64,000 nucleotides of DNA from assembly GCF_047511655.1 (NCBI RefSeq), contig NC_133398.1:48427638-48491637 (forward strand), in the 5' to 3' direction. Below the pieces are notes generated by a model, which saw only the letters and a program-made list of their open reading frames with translations, had not been told where the DNA came from and ran no database searches. The stretch comes from Castor canadensis (lineage: Eukaryota; Chordata; Mammalia; Rodentia; Castoridae). Each line of letters opens with the position of its first letter. Positions within the stretch are counted from its first letter, which is position 1. Shown in pieces: positions 45,694 to 57,480 of the stretch. The position numbers and the translations under genes were made by a program.

Positions 45694-46999
45694 ATTATTG
45701 ATATTATTGCTATCATTTGCAGTAGGAGGAGCAGTAGTTATAGAAGTAGTAGACGTAGTTTGGGATTTAATGTCTACATTTGTTCTGTATTCTTTGTTGT
45801 TTTTCTATCATTATTCTCTTATATTGGTGGCAGAGGGTATTATATGAGGACCCTGGATTGCCATCCTGGTTAAGGCAGAGAAATGGCCTCTGTTGTGGTC
45901 AGATATTGCCAAAGTCTATGCTGTCCTAGCCTTTTCTCTAATCTTTCTGGCAGATAAGACTCAAAACATTAGAAGAGAAGCTCAGTCCTTGAAAGCTCCT
46001 TCTGACCACAGACCTCCTTTTCAGTGGCTGCACTGGCCACTTGGTCTAAATGGAGGATCTAGGTGTGAGTTTGTTGATAACTCTTCAAAGAGCCAAGGCT
46101 CTTGGTGTCCCACAGACTTCAATTCAGGTGCTGCCCTGACTCTTCTTGGTCACACGAATGCATCTATGTTGCTGAAACTTCCAAGGATTCAACTGACCTA
46201 GTCTGTAAAATAATGTGCATATAGAGATATGGAGAGGTTCAGAGGAGGTTCAAAGTGTGAAAACAGTCTACAAACTTCAAGGTACCAAATAGACATCAGC
46301 TTGCTGCTTTATATTAAACGACAGTAGAGGGACGATCTAACCTTTCCAACCCCTGAAGTCTCAACAAACATGTAAGTTTCTTTGGGCTTCAAACCCATTT
46401 TGTATAGAGTAATATGATTTTTGAGTGTGAGTTTCCCTCTGTGCTTTACTCCCTGCCTGTGTACAGACCCAAAACCACACACCACACAGTCACTTCTTTG
46501 TCTGCAAGCTCATTAATGCTGTAACAGCTTCAACAGAAGAGCAGCTGTTTGGTGGTGTTGTGCTCACTGAGAGGGACACACAGGTACTGCTGCTGCTATT
46601 AAGCATTTGCAGGATGACAGATTGCCTCAATGAAGTGCCCATGTGCCGCTCCATTATGATGCCTCAGGTTGAAAAAAGCCTGGACCCACCAAAAAGCTTT
46701 CACAGATTGGAAAGTGCACAGTTTGGGGGTGTTTAGCACTTCAGCACATGCTCTGTGACTGTGCAGTCAAGTTAGCATGTCAGAAGAAATTAGTCTGCAG
46801 CAGGCCACATATGTCAATCACTGGTGGAAGCATTTCCCTGACACCCAGGATATGGACTCTGAAAAAAGGTTGCTCACCTTAAAGCCCCATCGAGGTTAGC
46901 ACGTCTGTGGGATTGCCCAGAATCTCATTCTTGGGCCAGGTATTTACAAGAGGTGCGAGAGTTTGGAGAAAGAAGTTACCTAAGTAAAAATGGAATCTC
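45694..46999. other. Unassigned unique sequence
   Basis: 46480-46960 is non-repetitive with balanced composition and may be conserved non-coding DNA. The frames at 45583-45873 and 45893-46201 have no domain. Confidence 0.45.
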
Positions 47000-47215
47000 T
47001 TGTCATTTATTTTGAACCAGGCAGAGTGAGAGATTTATATTGCACACACTGGCACATAATATACCAACCCTGCCAAGTGGGCACTATTAATATCTGATTT
47101 TTCAGATGGGAAGGTTGAAGTGAGGAAAGGTTATGTGGTTTGAAATTATTCTAACCAGGGAGTCCCAAAAAGATCTCTCAGAATCCAAATTATGCCTACT
47201 GCCCACACTCCTTCT
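47000..47215 (-). mobile_element. MIR SINE
   Basis: 'ccctgccaagtgggcactat', 'gatttttcagatgggaagg' and 'aggttatgtggtttgaaatt' follow reversed MIR. Confidence 0.7.
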
Positions 47216-47954
47216 CTTCCATTGAGCTTGTGCCTATAAGGTAATGAGCTTGATTATCTTTGTGAACAAACTACCAGCACTTTCACAATTGACTTTCAGC
47301 TTTTTAAAAAAAGAAAGTATGACAGGCACTCTTCCACAACCAGTGTGCATAGACTCCTGTTGGGGAATTTCTTTCTGAGGTGGTGGCATCTTCTTTTGAA
47401 GATAGTCAATAATGGTGAGTTACTGCCTCTTGTAGGTAAGTTGATGAGTGGTAGAGAAAATGATTAGGATTGTGTTCTTAGAGTCTAGGCAGGAGATGAG
47501 CTACAGTCAAGGGCAACAGTGGCAGAGGTGAGGGCAAACTTAAGAGAGAATTGAAAAGACACACAGTGACCAACTTAAGAGTACAGTGGGAGAAGTGTTT
47601 CCAGCTTTGGAAGCTGTCCATGGTAGTGTGATTTCCTAAGTACAGGAGGAAGAGGAATGATTTTCTTGAAGGAGTAGGGAGATCATATTGGGAAGAAGAT
47701 GGTGAGAACATGCTTTCTTTAATACTTGAGTCATGTTGCTCTAGTTAGGAGGTAACTTGAAGCTGTTGTTGAAAAGTTGGGTGTTGCTGGTGAAAGAATG
47801 TCCAGAGAAACCATGAAAGGAGAGCCAATGGGGACAGTGCAAAAAGAAGAGCAAAGAACAATGAAGCTTAATATGTGAAGAGTATGTGAGGAAGGGGGTG
47901 CTAGTAATCTGTGAGTAGGATTGTTTCTGTTTCAAGTATATCACTGAGGATAGA
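47216..47954. other. Unassigned, part possibly old L2
   Basis: 47450-47730 is purine-rich and could be remote reversed L2. No terminal landmark is visible. Confidence 0.35.
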
Positions 47955-48168
47955 TTTTTTTGTGGGACTGAATTTGAACTCAGGACTGTGCACTTGCAAA
48001 GCAGACACTCTACTGCCTGAGCCACATCTACAGTCCCTTTGCTCTAGTTATTTTGGAGATGTGGTCTTGTGAACTATGTGCCCTGGGCTGATCTTGAACC
48101 GTGATCCTCCTAATCTCAGCCTCCCAAGTAGCTAGGATTGCAAGTGTGAGCAAATGGTGCCTGGCAAA
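47955..48168 (-). mobile_element. Composite SINE, B1-like head + ID-like tail
   Basis: ID unit first in plus orientation ('actgaatttgaactcaggac', 'ctactgcctgagccacatc'), then the B1-like unit ('ttttggagatgtggtcttg', 'gatcttgaaccgtgatcctc', 'ccaagtagctaggattgcaa'). Confidence 0.82.
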
Positions 48169-48602
48169 GAGATTTAAATTGAACAAACATTTATGAGAAG
48201 AAGGAAAAAAGGATCATTTGCATGTCAAGATGTGACCTCATGAAAATTGTCTAAACAGGCCAGCTATGTACAGTGAAAAAAACCAGATGCTTGCAGGTCA
48301 GCTTGTGCACAGAGACATGCACAGTGCACCTTGCAGCTACATGGACTATTTGGGCTAGCGCTGAACTTTGCTTTGAAGGATAAATTGGGGAGATAAACAG
48401 ATAGGTAAATATTCCACTCTTCTTTGCCTACTACTAGGACTTCTTTTCTCTGGGATTCTGTGAAGGCAGCAAGTAACTCAAGAGCCATGAAGATAGAAAG
48501 ACATAACAACGTGGGACAACAAGAATAAAATACTGGTCTATAGCAGTCAGTTTTCCTCTTAGGTTTGGTGGTATAGACACAGTGATTCACAGAACTCTTT
48601 CA
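48169..48602. other. Unassigned sequence
   Basis: The minus frame at 48590-48264 (108 codons) has no recognised domain and no splice context. Confidence 0.35.
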
Positions 48603-49200
48603 TTTAAAAAAAATTTTATTAGGATATATTTGTTATATGGGGGGATTCATAGTGACAATTCTGATTAGGCTTACATTGTATATTGGTTAGATCACTCCCA
48701 TCCTTTCTCCCCCAATATCCCCTCCCTGCCCCACTTAAAGCAGTTGCAAGAGGTTTTTTGTTCTATTTTGTATAAATAGATGAAGCCCATCAGCCACATA
48801 TCCTCACTTTAATCTCCTTCGTTCACCCTCCCCCTTCCCACTAGTACCTCCCCCACTATACCTATTTTACAATCCTGTCTTTCATTATTATTTAAGTTTA
48901 TGTTCAAAGGGGTTTTCTCAGCTGTGGGTATACTTTATTTTGTCCATTCACCTCCTTCCATTACTCTTTCTTACCCCCTTTCCTCCCTTTTCCACCTTTT
49001 CAACAGCTTTCAATACACATCCTTATGTCCTCTTTCTTCACAGATGCCATGTTTTACAGTATTACCGACGCTCTATCATTCTCTTTTCCTTTTCCTCTTT
49101 CCCCGAGTTCCATGGAGTAGTTCTACTATTATTAACTTTCTTCTGGTTAGTTGCCTCTCTTTTTCCTGGGGAGGGGTATGTTATGTGCTTATACTAGGTG
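48603..49200 (-). mobile_element. Older L1 3' end
   Basis: After an A/T-rich start, 'ggattcatagtgacaattct', 'aggcttacattgtatattgg' and a C-rich tract ('tcccctccctgccccac') are in the order of reversed L1 3' UTRs of an older subfamily than the 211-7437 copy. Confidence 0.5.
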
Positions 49201-49214
49201 AGCTATGCGTGTCA

Positions 49215-49370
49215 ATCAGGAGTCAGCAAGTGTCCTGAGGAGCTCAGAGAGACAAAGCTAGACCATGATTCCTACATAGCCATGCGTACTTGGGCGAGTC
49301 GCTTCTATTTGCTGAGCTTAAGTTTTCTCAGTGTAAAAGGAAGGACTTGATGTGAATGCCCACTTTGTCC
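49215..49370 (+). mobile_element. MIR SINE fragment
   Basis: 'tacttgggcgagtcgcttct' then 'gctgagcttaagttttctca' and 'gtgtaaaaggaaggactt' match the MIR core in sense. Confidence 0.6.
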
Positions 49371-49655
49371 TCAGCAAGACATCAGAATATCTGTGAGGCA
49401 CAAGTGAATATACGAACTCATTTGTAAATATATTTAACAAAAAACCAGTTCTGCAATTACCTATACAAGGTCAAAATAAGCCTATGATCTTTGATAGCTG
49501 AGTCATCAAGGCTCTTATCTCCAGCTGTTTTCCTCCCCAAATTTCCCTGTAGTGCCTCTGAATTGTATACAGAGGACTTTCCCTCATTGGCTTATTTGGT
49601 GTCGCCTCCCAGGGGAATTAAAAATCTGATGCAGCCCTCAAGGCTGCCTGGAATC
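49371..49655. other. Unassigned sequence
   Basis: No recognisable repeat or exon. Confidence 0.4.
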
Positions 49656-50189
49656 AATATGGTCAAGTAATGGTGTCTAATGAGATTCATGCAGAAACCC
49701 TGGAAGTCACAGAGATCAACGTTGGTCATCCCTCATGCTCTGGCTTTGCTAGGGCCTTGCTTGCTTCCCTTAAGAACTTGCTGCAAGCCTCTACAGCTTC
49801 TCTTTGGATCTGGCACACTAAACCCCCAGCCTCACATTCTACCTCTAACCCCTTCATATTTTCTGCTTCAGCCACCCTGGCCACCTTTCTTTTCCTTGAC
49901 TATGCCTAACAACTCCCACCTCAGGGCCTTTTCACTTCCTATTTTCTCTATGCAGGGGAATATTTACTCTCAAGTGATGTCACATAGTAGCTGTCCCACT
50001 TTTGTGAGGTCTTTGTTGAAATGTCGCTTCCTTAGAGGAGCCTTTATGGAACACCTGATATTAAATACCAACTCATGTATTTTTTTCATATACAGCTTGT
50101 TTTGCTTCATGCATATTTGACATTGTTATATTTACCTATTGACCATCTCTGTGTAGTACAGTGTAAGCTACATAAAGAGAGGGACTTTG

Positions 50190-50430
50190 AGCCAGGCACC
50201 AATGGCTCAAGACTGTAATTCTAGCTACTTGGGAGGGCAGAGTGGCTCAAGTGGTAAGAGCACCTGCCTAGCAAGCATGAGGTCCTGAGTTCAAATCCCA
50301 GTACCACAAAAAACAACAACAACAAACAAACAAAATTCCAACCCTAGCTTCTTGGGAGGCTGAGATCAGAAGGTTCAAGGTTTGAGGCAGGCCCAGGCAA
50401 AAAGTTTGAAAGACCCCATTTCAACCTCCA
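50190..50430 (+). mobile_element. Rearranged B1/ID SINE fragments
   Basis: 50190-50235 is a B1-like start, 50236-50335 an ID-like unit with a complete tail ('gcctagcaagcatgaggtcc', 'ttcaaatcccagtaccac', A-rich end), and 50340-50430 a further B1-like piece ('cttcttgggaggctgagatc'). It looks as if an ID unit broke a B1-containing SINE at 'ctagcta/tcttgggag'. Confidence 0.65.
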
Positions 50431-50759
50431 GCTGGGCACAGTGGCTTATGCCTGTCACCCCAAGCTACTTGGAAGACTAAGACCAGGAGAATCACAGTTC
50501 CAGGCCAATCCAGACAAACAAAGTTCAGGAGACCCCCATCTCAATAGAAAAAAGCTCAGTGTGCTAGCATACACCTGTCATCCCAGCTATGGAGGGATGT
50601 GGGTAGGGGAAGATAGTGGTCTAAGATGGTCTGGGCAAAAGTGTAATACCTTATCTCCAAATAACCTGAGCAAAAATGGACTGGAGGTGTGGCTCAAGTG
50701 GTACAGTACCTGCCTAGAAAGTGTGAGGTCCCAAGTCCAAATCTCAGTACCACAAAAGG
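50431..50759 (+). mobile_element. Three-part SINE (B1 + B1 + ID)
   Basis: First B1-like unit 50431-50551 ('gctgggcacagtggcttatg'), second 50552-50676 ('catacacctgtcatcccagc', 'ttatctccaaataacc'), ID-like tail 50677-50759 ('aggtgtggctcaagtgg', 'cctgcctagaaagtgtgagg'). Confidence 0.88.
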
Positions 50760-50860
50760 AGAGAGAAAGACTTTGTTTATTGCTATAACTCCTATACCTA
50801 GCATAATGTCTGACACAGGGCAGGTGCTTAATAAATGTTTTTTGAATGAATGAAAAAAAT

Positions 50861-51129
50861 AAACAAATAATAGAGAAAGTGCAATGCTCCAAGAGTTCTT
50901 TCTCTTGACAGTATGACTCTCATTTGTGTTCTTATTGAGAAAGATAAAATTCTGTATGTTCTAGTAGGAGAGTTAAATGAAAAAAGGGTGCATGCAACTC
51001 TAATTTCAGATGGTGGTTAGTGCTAGGAAGAAAACAAAGGAAGGACAGTAACTGAGTTGGGATGACAGAATTTCTTTTAGATAAACTGGCTAAGACTGTC
51101 TCTCTTTCAAAAGGGCTGTGCAAAAGAAG
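50861..51129. other. Unassigned sequence
   Basis: No recognisable repeat or exon. Confidence 0.35.
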
Positions 51130-51330
51130 AATTGAGGAACTAGCAGGTGAAAAACCCTAGAAGTTGGAATAGTTCATTGCTTTATACAATGGTATGAAGG
51201 CCAGTAGTGCTAGAGCTGAACGAAAAGGAAGGAGAGTACAGGAGCCTGGGCTGGCAGACGGAGGCCAAGTCATTTAGGATCTAGATGATCAGTCAGAGGC
51301 TTAGGTTTTATTTTAGAAGTGAGGGATTGT
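51130..51330 (-). mobile_element. L2 LINE fragment
   Basis: 'ggccagtagtgctagagctg', 'aagtcatttaggatctag' and 'ggcttaggttttattttaga' fit reversed L2. Confidence 0.5.
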
Positions 51331-51987
51331 CCACTGAACCAGGTTGGTGGTGTCACGGGTGAGTCAAATTTCAGTATACATCGTGCATGTAATTCCACTG
51401 AACTTGACCCTGCTGTTGGGTCTGGGTTACACAATTCAGAGTCTTGCCCTCCAAAGAGTTTCCTTTCTAAGGCTGCACAGTGTCCTTTTCCTTTATTTGA
51501 TTTTGGTTACAGCAAAACAGTCTGTCACACAAGTTTTTAAATCCACATATTTAAAAATATTCATCTGGGGGAACTCAAAGTCCCACTCCTATGTTTTCTG
51601 GAGAACTTCCTTATCTCGGTTAAGTTTTTAAATTGTTAGGGCAAGGGTTCTGCCTCATTTCTCCCTTAGTGCAAGTAGGCAATACTTCAATGTCAGAACT
51701 CTAGGTTATGCCCTTGAACTGTTAAAAAAGTCAGTGCATGCTTGTATATAAACACACACACACACACACACACACGCATTCTTTCAGTTCTAAATATCTG
51801 GACTTTTCTGTTTCTCTGGTAGAAGACTCTTAATTTTCTGTGTTGAATCTCTAGCATAAGGCTGGTTTACATTTGTTTACTAGTTCAGCAAAATTTCTAT
51901 GACTTTGAGTTACTTGTAAGAACTTTCTAGTATAGGAATTCTAAAGAAATCTCAGTTTTGGAAACAATCCTTTGGATTTTCATCTTT
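51331..51987. other. Unassigned, with a (CA)n run
   Basis: A (CA)12 microsatellite lies at 51752-51775. The two overlapping frames at 51319-51631 show no domain. Confidence 0.45.
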
Positions 51988-52000
51988 AAGTGTTGTTTCT

Positions 52001-52087
52001 CCCATCCAAGTACTAACCAGACCTGACCCAGCTTAACTTCTGAGATCACATGCAACTGGGTATGCTCAGAGTGATATGGCTGAAGAC
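52001..52087 (-). pseudogene. 5S rRNA retropseudogene, 3'-truncated
   Basis: Read on the minus strand from 52087, the sequence aligns without gaps to nucleotides 1-90 of mammalian 5S rRNA as I recall it, with about 71 of 90 positions identical. The last 20, 'gttagtacttggatgggaga', which form part of the internal promoter, are exact. The final 30 nt of 5S rRNA are missing and there is no A tail. Perfect 13-bp direct repeats 'aagtgttgtttct' flank it (51988-52000 and 52088-52100), the mark of insertion through an RNA intermediate. Divergence shows it is an old, dead copy. Confidence 0.93.
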
Positions 52088-52100
52088 AAGTGTTGTTTCT

Positions 52101-54162
52101 GGTAGAAACAGGCTATTGGATGTCAAGTTATTAATGCTGCTTTTTAAAAAATTTTCTTTAGGTCCATAATTTAATACTCTTTCAAGTAATGCAAATGCAT
52201 TGCATTATAACAAACTTCCCATTAGAACATTGTCTCAGTATTATCCCAGAGTAGTGGAAATCCTTTCAAGATTTGCCAAGAGAAAAACTTATCATTTTAT
52301 AGAAAATAATTTTCTCAATATTTTCTCCTAAAATTCATTTTTTAACTTAGTGCCTATTGTCCTCTTTGCCAGCACTAGCAGACAACCAAAGAAATGAACA
52401 AGCAGCAGATGAATATTAATGGAAAAATTCTGAAACTGTTGATCATGCTTGATTTGACAGTTTGTGGACGTGTGGGCTCACAGTTCTACATATAAAAATT
52501 TTCTCCTAGTAAAATTGTTCATGTTTCATATGGTAGAGTTCACAATGCTGTTATTTTAAGGTGTTGGGCTGAACATGGTATTTTGCAAAAAACATCGCTT
52601 CTTCCAGTTTCCTTTTTCCTTTTCTAAGTTTGAAAGCCCTAGAATTTTAGGATTTGACTGAGGTCCATCCTTAGAAAGTACCCAAGTAAGATTTTTGTCT
52701 CTTATCCACCAATAGCTTAGAAAGTTTTTGACTAGTTTTTAAGCGGCTGGGTGAAGATGTGGCTGTTCAAGGTATTCAGGGATGGAAGTTCATGTTCACG
52801 TGTCCATTTAGCAAGCATGGCCTCTTCATGTTGTCAACTTTAAATAACCTCCATCTACATTTGAGATCTTGAAGAAGAGAAATAGGGAAACCTATTTCCC
52901 ATAGTCCCCTTCCCCATGTGCTTCCAGGTTAGAGTCTGCCAATGAAAGCCACTCATGTGAGATTTAGAAGGTGGGTAGAAAAAGCGGCCATTATATTCCA
53001 GAGACTTTTTAAGCAGATGTGTGGACAGATGGCAGAACTGAAGCTTGCAGAAGTGTGTGGGAATATCCTGTGAACTACCTGCTTTGTGCTCCAGGCAGGA
53101 GAGATGCTCAGCGTGGCCTTTTCTGGATCCTTGATTGGGTGTTGCCAGCTGAAATGGGTGGTGGGAGCTTCCTGAAGGTTCTTGACATTGCAGCAGCTTC
53201 TTGGGGACCATCTGTTTATTTGCTTCAAGCAAAGATATTCAGCAGTGGCTTGCTTCTTTGCTGCCTCAGCCCTTTCAATGATTGTTTAAGCCTCTAGTTC
53301 CCTGTATTCAAACCTTTGTGCTTGGAACACTTAGCAGTTGGAGGTCATAAGATCTGGGGAGTGAGGTTGGGCCTATCAGCCATTTCTGACTGCCACTAAC
53401 CTCTACAGTCCCCAATAATATCACCAGATAGGTCAGATTTATCCTTAATCCAGTCCAATAATCCCTTTTTATAGCACTATTTTTGTGGAAAGACAATCTC
53501 TTTCACACAAATCTCAAAGTACTTGAGAAGACACTAATTCGAGGGTTGGATTTATCTAACTATCCTTGAACCCATTTGCATTTTCAACATTCCCAGCACT
53601 TGGGAAATAACTCCACTTGCTTTCTTTTATTTTCCCCTAAAGCTATCATATTTAATGTAAAACCTGGCTGGTATCACTGCAACAGTTCTTTCTAGACTCT
53701 CCAAGTTAAACATTCTAGGCATGATGAAATCAAACTTTTTCCTAGGAATATACTCTTGCCCAATATCTGTGTTAATTATTGTACTTAAAACTGATTAAGG
53801 AAGGGTGCTGAAAGCAGCAATGTAACAGACATCTACTACTTCCTCCAAGTTCGCTCAACATGCACTTGATTGTATAAAAATATTTTCATACTATCTGTTT
53901 CACAGAGAAAATGCAGAATAGAAGTTCAAAGAAAATAAATTTAAAGTAGATACAGAAGCAGAGTGAGGGGATTAGTATGTAGCTTGGATGTTAATGGACA
54001 TAGGCTTATATTCACCTGGTTTGTCACCACCATTAATGAAGCTTACGGAATGTACCACAGTGTCTCCTGAATCAGCATTGGGATGGGAGCTGCTGCTGGC
54101 ATTTGCCTCCAGGTTGTACACTCTGCTGTTATCAATGCTCCCTTTCTGATTAACAAACTGTT
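52101..54162. other. Unassigned unique sequence
   Basis: About 2 kb without a recognised repeat. Frames at 52855-53232 (minus) and 53019-53297 (plus) overlap each other and have no recognisable domain. Confidence 0.45.
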
Positions 54163-54226
54163 TTTTTTGGCAGTGCTGTGCCTGAACCCAGGGCCTTGTA
54201 CAGATTATGTAAACCTCTAGGCCCAA
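54163..54226 (-). mobile_element. Degenerate ID-like SINE
   Basis: A T run (54163-54170) then 'ggcagtgctgtgcctgaac' and 'ccagggccttgtac' form a reversed, decayed ID unit. Confidence 0.6.
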
Positions 54227-55024
54227 CATTCTCTTCTTGCCATGTTTAAAACATTCACTCATGTTATAGGCAAGTAATGTTTTGGGAAGCATGTTCAGGG
54301 TTGATATCCCACTGTTGTGCCATCTTTATGACCATAGCAGTTTTTTAAATGTTGAAAAACTTTCTTACTGGTGGGTAGTCACTTCTTGAGTCTTCTCACA
54401 GCTCCTGTCATCCCACCACATCTCTTGACATTTTAGCAATTAAGGGGTTCTTAAGGCTCATACAACAGGGGAGTGTTCCTGACCTACTCACTTTCATTGG
54501 CTGATATGTGGTTCATACTACCTGTTAAATATTGTTAATAACAAGGAAGAGCTCATTTTTTGAAGAGCCAAAATCTCAGAGAGAATGATCTTATTTCCAT
54601 TTCACTGTTTTCTTCTCCCGTCAATGAACAGCCTATGTAGAATATTAATAACTTTAAAGTAATTATATCTAATTGTGGTTTTAAACAATCCTAGACTATA
54701 TAAATGAGGCTTCTAAGAGCCTGGTGAGATACTCCCTGGATAAGGAATGGGGACTGACACTTCAGAGAAGAGTGCTTTGAGTTCTTTGTTACTGTGAAGA
54801 GCTAACCTACAGGGATGGACCTTCTCTATTGACCAAGGTGTGGTACATGAAACAGTCAAAGTTGATTAGGAAAACAGAGGACCAGGTAAAGCTCATGCCA
54901 GAGAGAAGGAAAGGCGTAGATAGATGGTCTCTAAGTATGTTCTAGATGCACAGGGGATTTATCCTTGAGGTGAAAGACCACTTGCCTTACTGTCACCAAC
55001 CTGATCTGAAGTTTAATATCTTTG
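54227..55024. other. Unassigned sequence
   Basis: No recognisable repeat or exon. Confidence 0.4.
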
Positions 55025-55160
55025 ACTGCAAGCACTTGAATCTCATTGGGTTTTAGTTTACTTATTTTAAAATGGGGATGATTTATGGAGTAGCTTTGGG
55101 AATCAAATGAGGTAATTCGTGTATATAAGGCAGGTAGTACTCACATAATAACTAAAACCC
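55025..55160 (+). mobile_element. MIR SINE
   Basis: 'gggttttagtttacttattt' then 'taaaatggggatgatttatg' and 'aatcaaatgaggtaattcgt' match the MIR core. Confidence 0.7.
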
Positions 55161-56879
55161 ACACCATAAAAAGGCAACATACTCTTCAAATTTATTCTTG
55201 GCAGTGTGAAGAAAAGGCCTTGAAGATGCTCCTGGCCAATGGTACTATGTATCGTGGGTGATTTCCATTGGTTTCTGGGCTGGACTTTCATTGTCAGTGG
55301 TATGAAAGGTCATGTCTTAGGATGAAGAAATGAGACCCAGTGCATTCCCTTGTCATTTCTAGGGAGAGGTGGCTGAGGAGAATGGACTGCCTGCCCCATG
55401 TCCTGCCAATCCTGAGAAACTACCTCACTGGATATCTTTCTAGGCCTCCTCAGTTCCCCCATGTAAATGAATACCCGCCATCTCCACAGAGACACATGCA
55501 AAAGCAAGTGCAAGTTTATTAAGTTGCCACTGGTGTAAGCTCTTCCTCCCATGAGGACATCCACCCTTGTCCCACAGTGTGTGTTCTGTGACTTCTCATG
55601 AAGCCAAGAACAGCTTCTGACAATGGCAGGTATACCCTTTTGATAATAAAGTTTAGCATCATGGGGTCTTAGTACCTCTTGAGCAATGCAGTGCCATTCT
55701 TTGTACTTTTACATCTGGAATATATGATTATTATCTTTAAAGTCAAGATGACGAATACCAGTAACCTCAAATGCCAGCACAGATTGATTAGTAGAGTATG
55801 CTAGTGTACTGTCTGGAGCAGGATTTGAAGGCCACAATTAAGGCCTTGATTGATTAGCAATTTCTGTAATGGGTTTGGGAAGGGATGATGGTAGTGTGCT
55901 TGTAATGCCTTTGCTGATCCTATTTTAAAGTGGTTTCTTTTTCCTTTGTTATGGCTCAAATGATAACTTTTTGAAACAAATATATAGCATAGCAGATTAA
56001 ATGGAGTAGAAGGAACTTTTCTTAGAAAACTATTAAGTTGCTTTGATGCATCAGGAGATAATAAGGAATCTTGTACCAATAAATATGGCTACTACAATCT
56101 CTGCCTTCAAGGTTTCCACAGTTTTGGAAAGCAGGGGAGATAAGCATGAGACCAAAATTCTGTTGATTGAAGAATAAGCAATGAATCATTAAAGCATTTA
56201 TGTACAGAAGATAGCCCATGAGAGGAACCGATTGATTCCAGCCAGATAAGAGGAATCAAATGATACATTTCACTTTAAATTTGCCACCCAACTTCAGACA
56301 CCAGTCTCTCTGGGCTGATGTTGACTTTATCCAGCTAACAGAAGCGTCGTTAGCAAGCACTGGGCTGCCAGAATGGCTTAAAAACTAAAACAAATCTAAC
56401 AGCATCCTGAGCTGTAGGAAATCTTAACTGAGAACTGCAAGGAATAGCTGCCTTGGCACAAGCTGTGTGGAATCTTAAAAGGGAACAGGTTTTGAGGCCA
56501 AGATTTATGTTCAACAGCTAATGCTTTAGAGACAGAGTTATATGTAGAAAAGCTGACTCTGTGTTTGTCCCTTACTGATGCAAATAAGTCACATCTGTAA
56601 CCCAGGCCTTATTTATTTAGAACTTGGAAATAGGAAGGCAAATATAAGGCTAAGTAAAGCCACAAGGTCTGTCCGTCTGTTCACCCCCTCGTAGGACTGA
56701 ACAGGAGGAATAGAGACCATGGAAGTCAGTTACCACATCATCCCTAACTGTAGGGGTTGGTTAGCTGTACATGTCAATAGTCCTAATGAGGACTGTGGAG
56801 TCATTTGTTAAGTAACTGAGTGAGCATGCCAGTCAGAAGCTGCTGGAGAGAGTGCAGCATCAATTAGAGACAAAGGAAA
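55161..56879. other. Unassigned unique sequence
   Basis: About 1.7 kb without a recognisable repeat or exon. 56270-56600 has balanced composition. Confidence 0.45.
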
Positions 56880-57480
56880 TCGCTCACTTTTCTCTGCAGC
56901 CAGTGGGCCCTTGGAGGCTCAGAACTAACTGGTCCAGATAAATCAGAGAAAGCAGACGGAAGGAGTGGGGGAAGGAGGAGGCAACTCAGCCTCCTGGAAG
57001 TCTGAGGGGCGAAATAGAAAAGAGACCCCTTTGCTCACACAGAACAAACACACACTACTAGAGAACAGAGTGGAAAGAAAGCCCTGAAGTCCCGGGAGAC
57101 TTGACAGAGAGCATCTGACAGCCAGACTGAGTGACCAGCCTGACCATCTGCTCCCACACGTCTCTCCCCAACAATGGGGGCTTTTGCAGACCTTCTGCCC
57201 CTCCCCTCCCCCACCCTTAGAATGAATTTAAATGAGACCCCGTTACTGGGGTGTGGGGGGTGGTGGTGGTGCGGGCAGCAGCTCCTGTTGTGATCTCTCA
57301 CACTGAGAGAGGTAACCCAGAGCCCAGAACAGGAGGCCTGAGGGGAGAGGTTAAAATCTCAGCTGCCCGGAGAGATGATTATGGAGCGGCTCCCAAATTA
57401 AGCTGCTTCACTGCTGGTACTTGCTTGGGCATGTGTTGGGATAATTGTGCTTGGATACTTAATGCTTGATTGACTTGGCT
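56880..57480. promoter_or_regulatory. GC-rich unique block, candidate regulatory element
   Basis: This is the most GC-rich non-repeat stretch in the second half of the window. It includes G-rich runs at 57248-57275, C-rich runs at 57195-57222 and several CpGs. There is no clear exon, splice site or TATA motif. The regulatory role is inferred from composition only. Confidence 0.3.

Larger units (their letters stand above)
49656..50860 (+). mobile_element. L2 LINE 3' half, split by a SINE cluster
   Basis: Ordered L2 landmarks: 'ccttgactatgcctaacaac', 'cacctcagggccttttcact', 'ttgttgaaatgtcgcttcc', 'gtaagctacataaagagag', then after the SINEs 'agactttgtttattgctata', 'gacacagggcaggtgc' and 'ttaataaatg' with 'tgaatgaatga'. 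The frames at 49670-50120 are L2 remnants. Confidence 0.8.

Noticed and set aside
52855-53297. Overlapping frames of 125, 92 and 91 codons
   Set aside because: They overlap on opposite strands, lack domains and have no splice or start context.
53972-54292. 106-codon minus-strand frame with a Ser-rich stretch (ANASSSSHPNADSGDT)
   Set aside because: Part of the frame is translated from a decayed ID-like SINE, there is no convincing splice site, and I recognise no family. A chance frame is more likely, although a protein search of the part at 53972-54160 would settle it.
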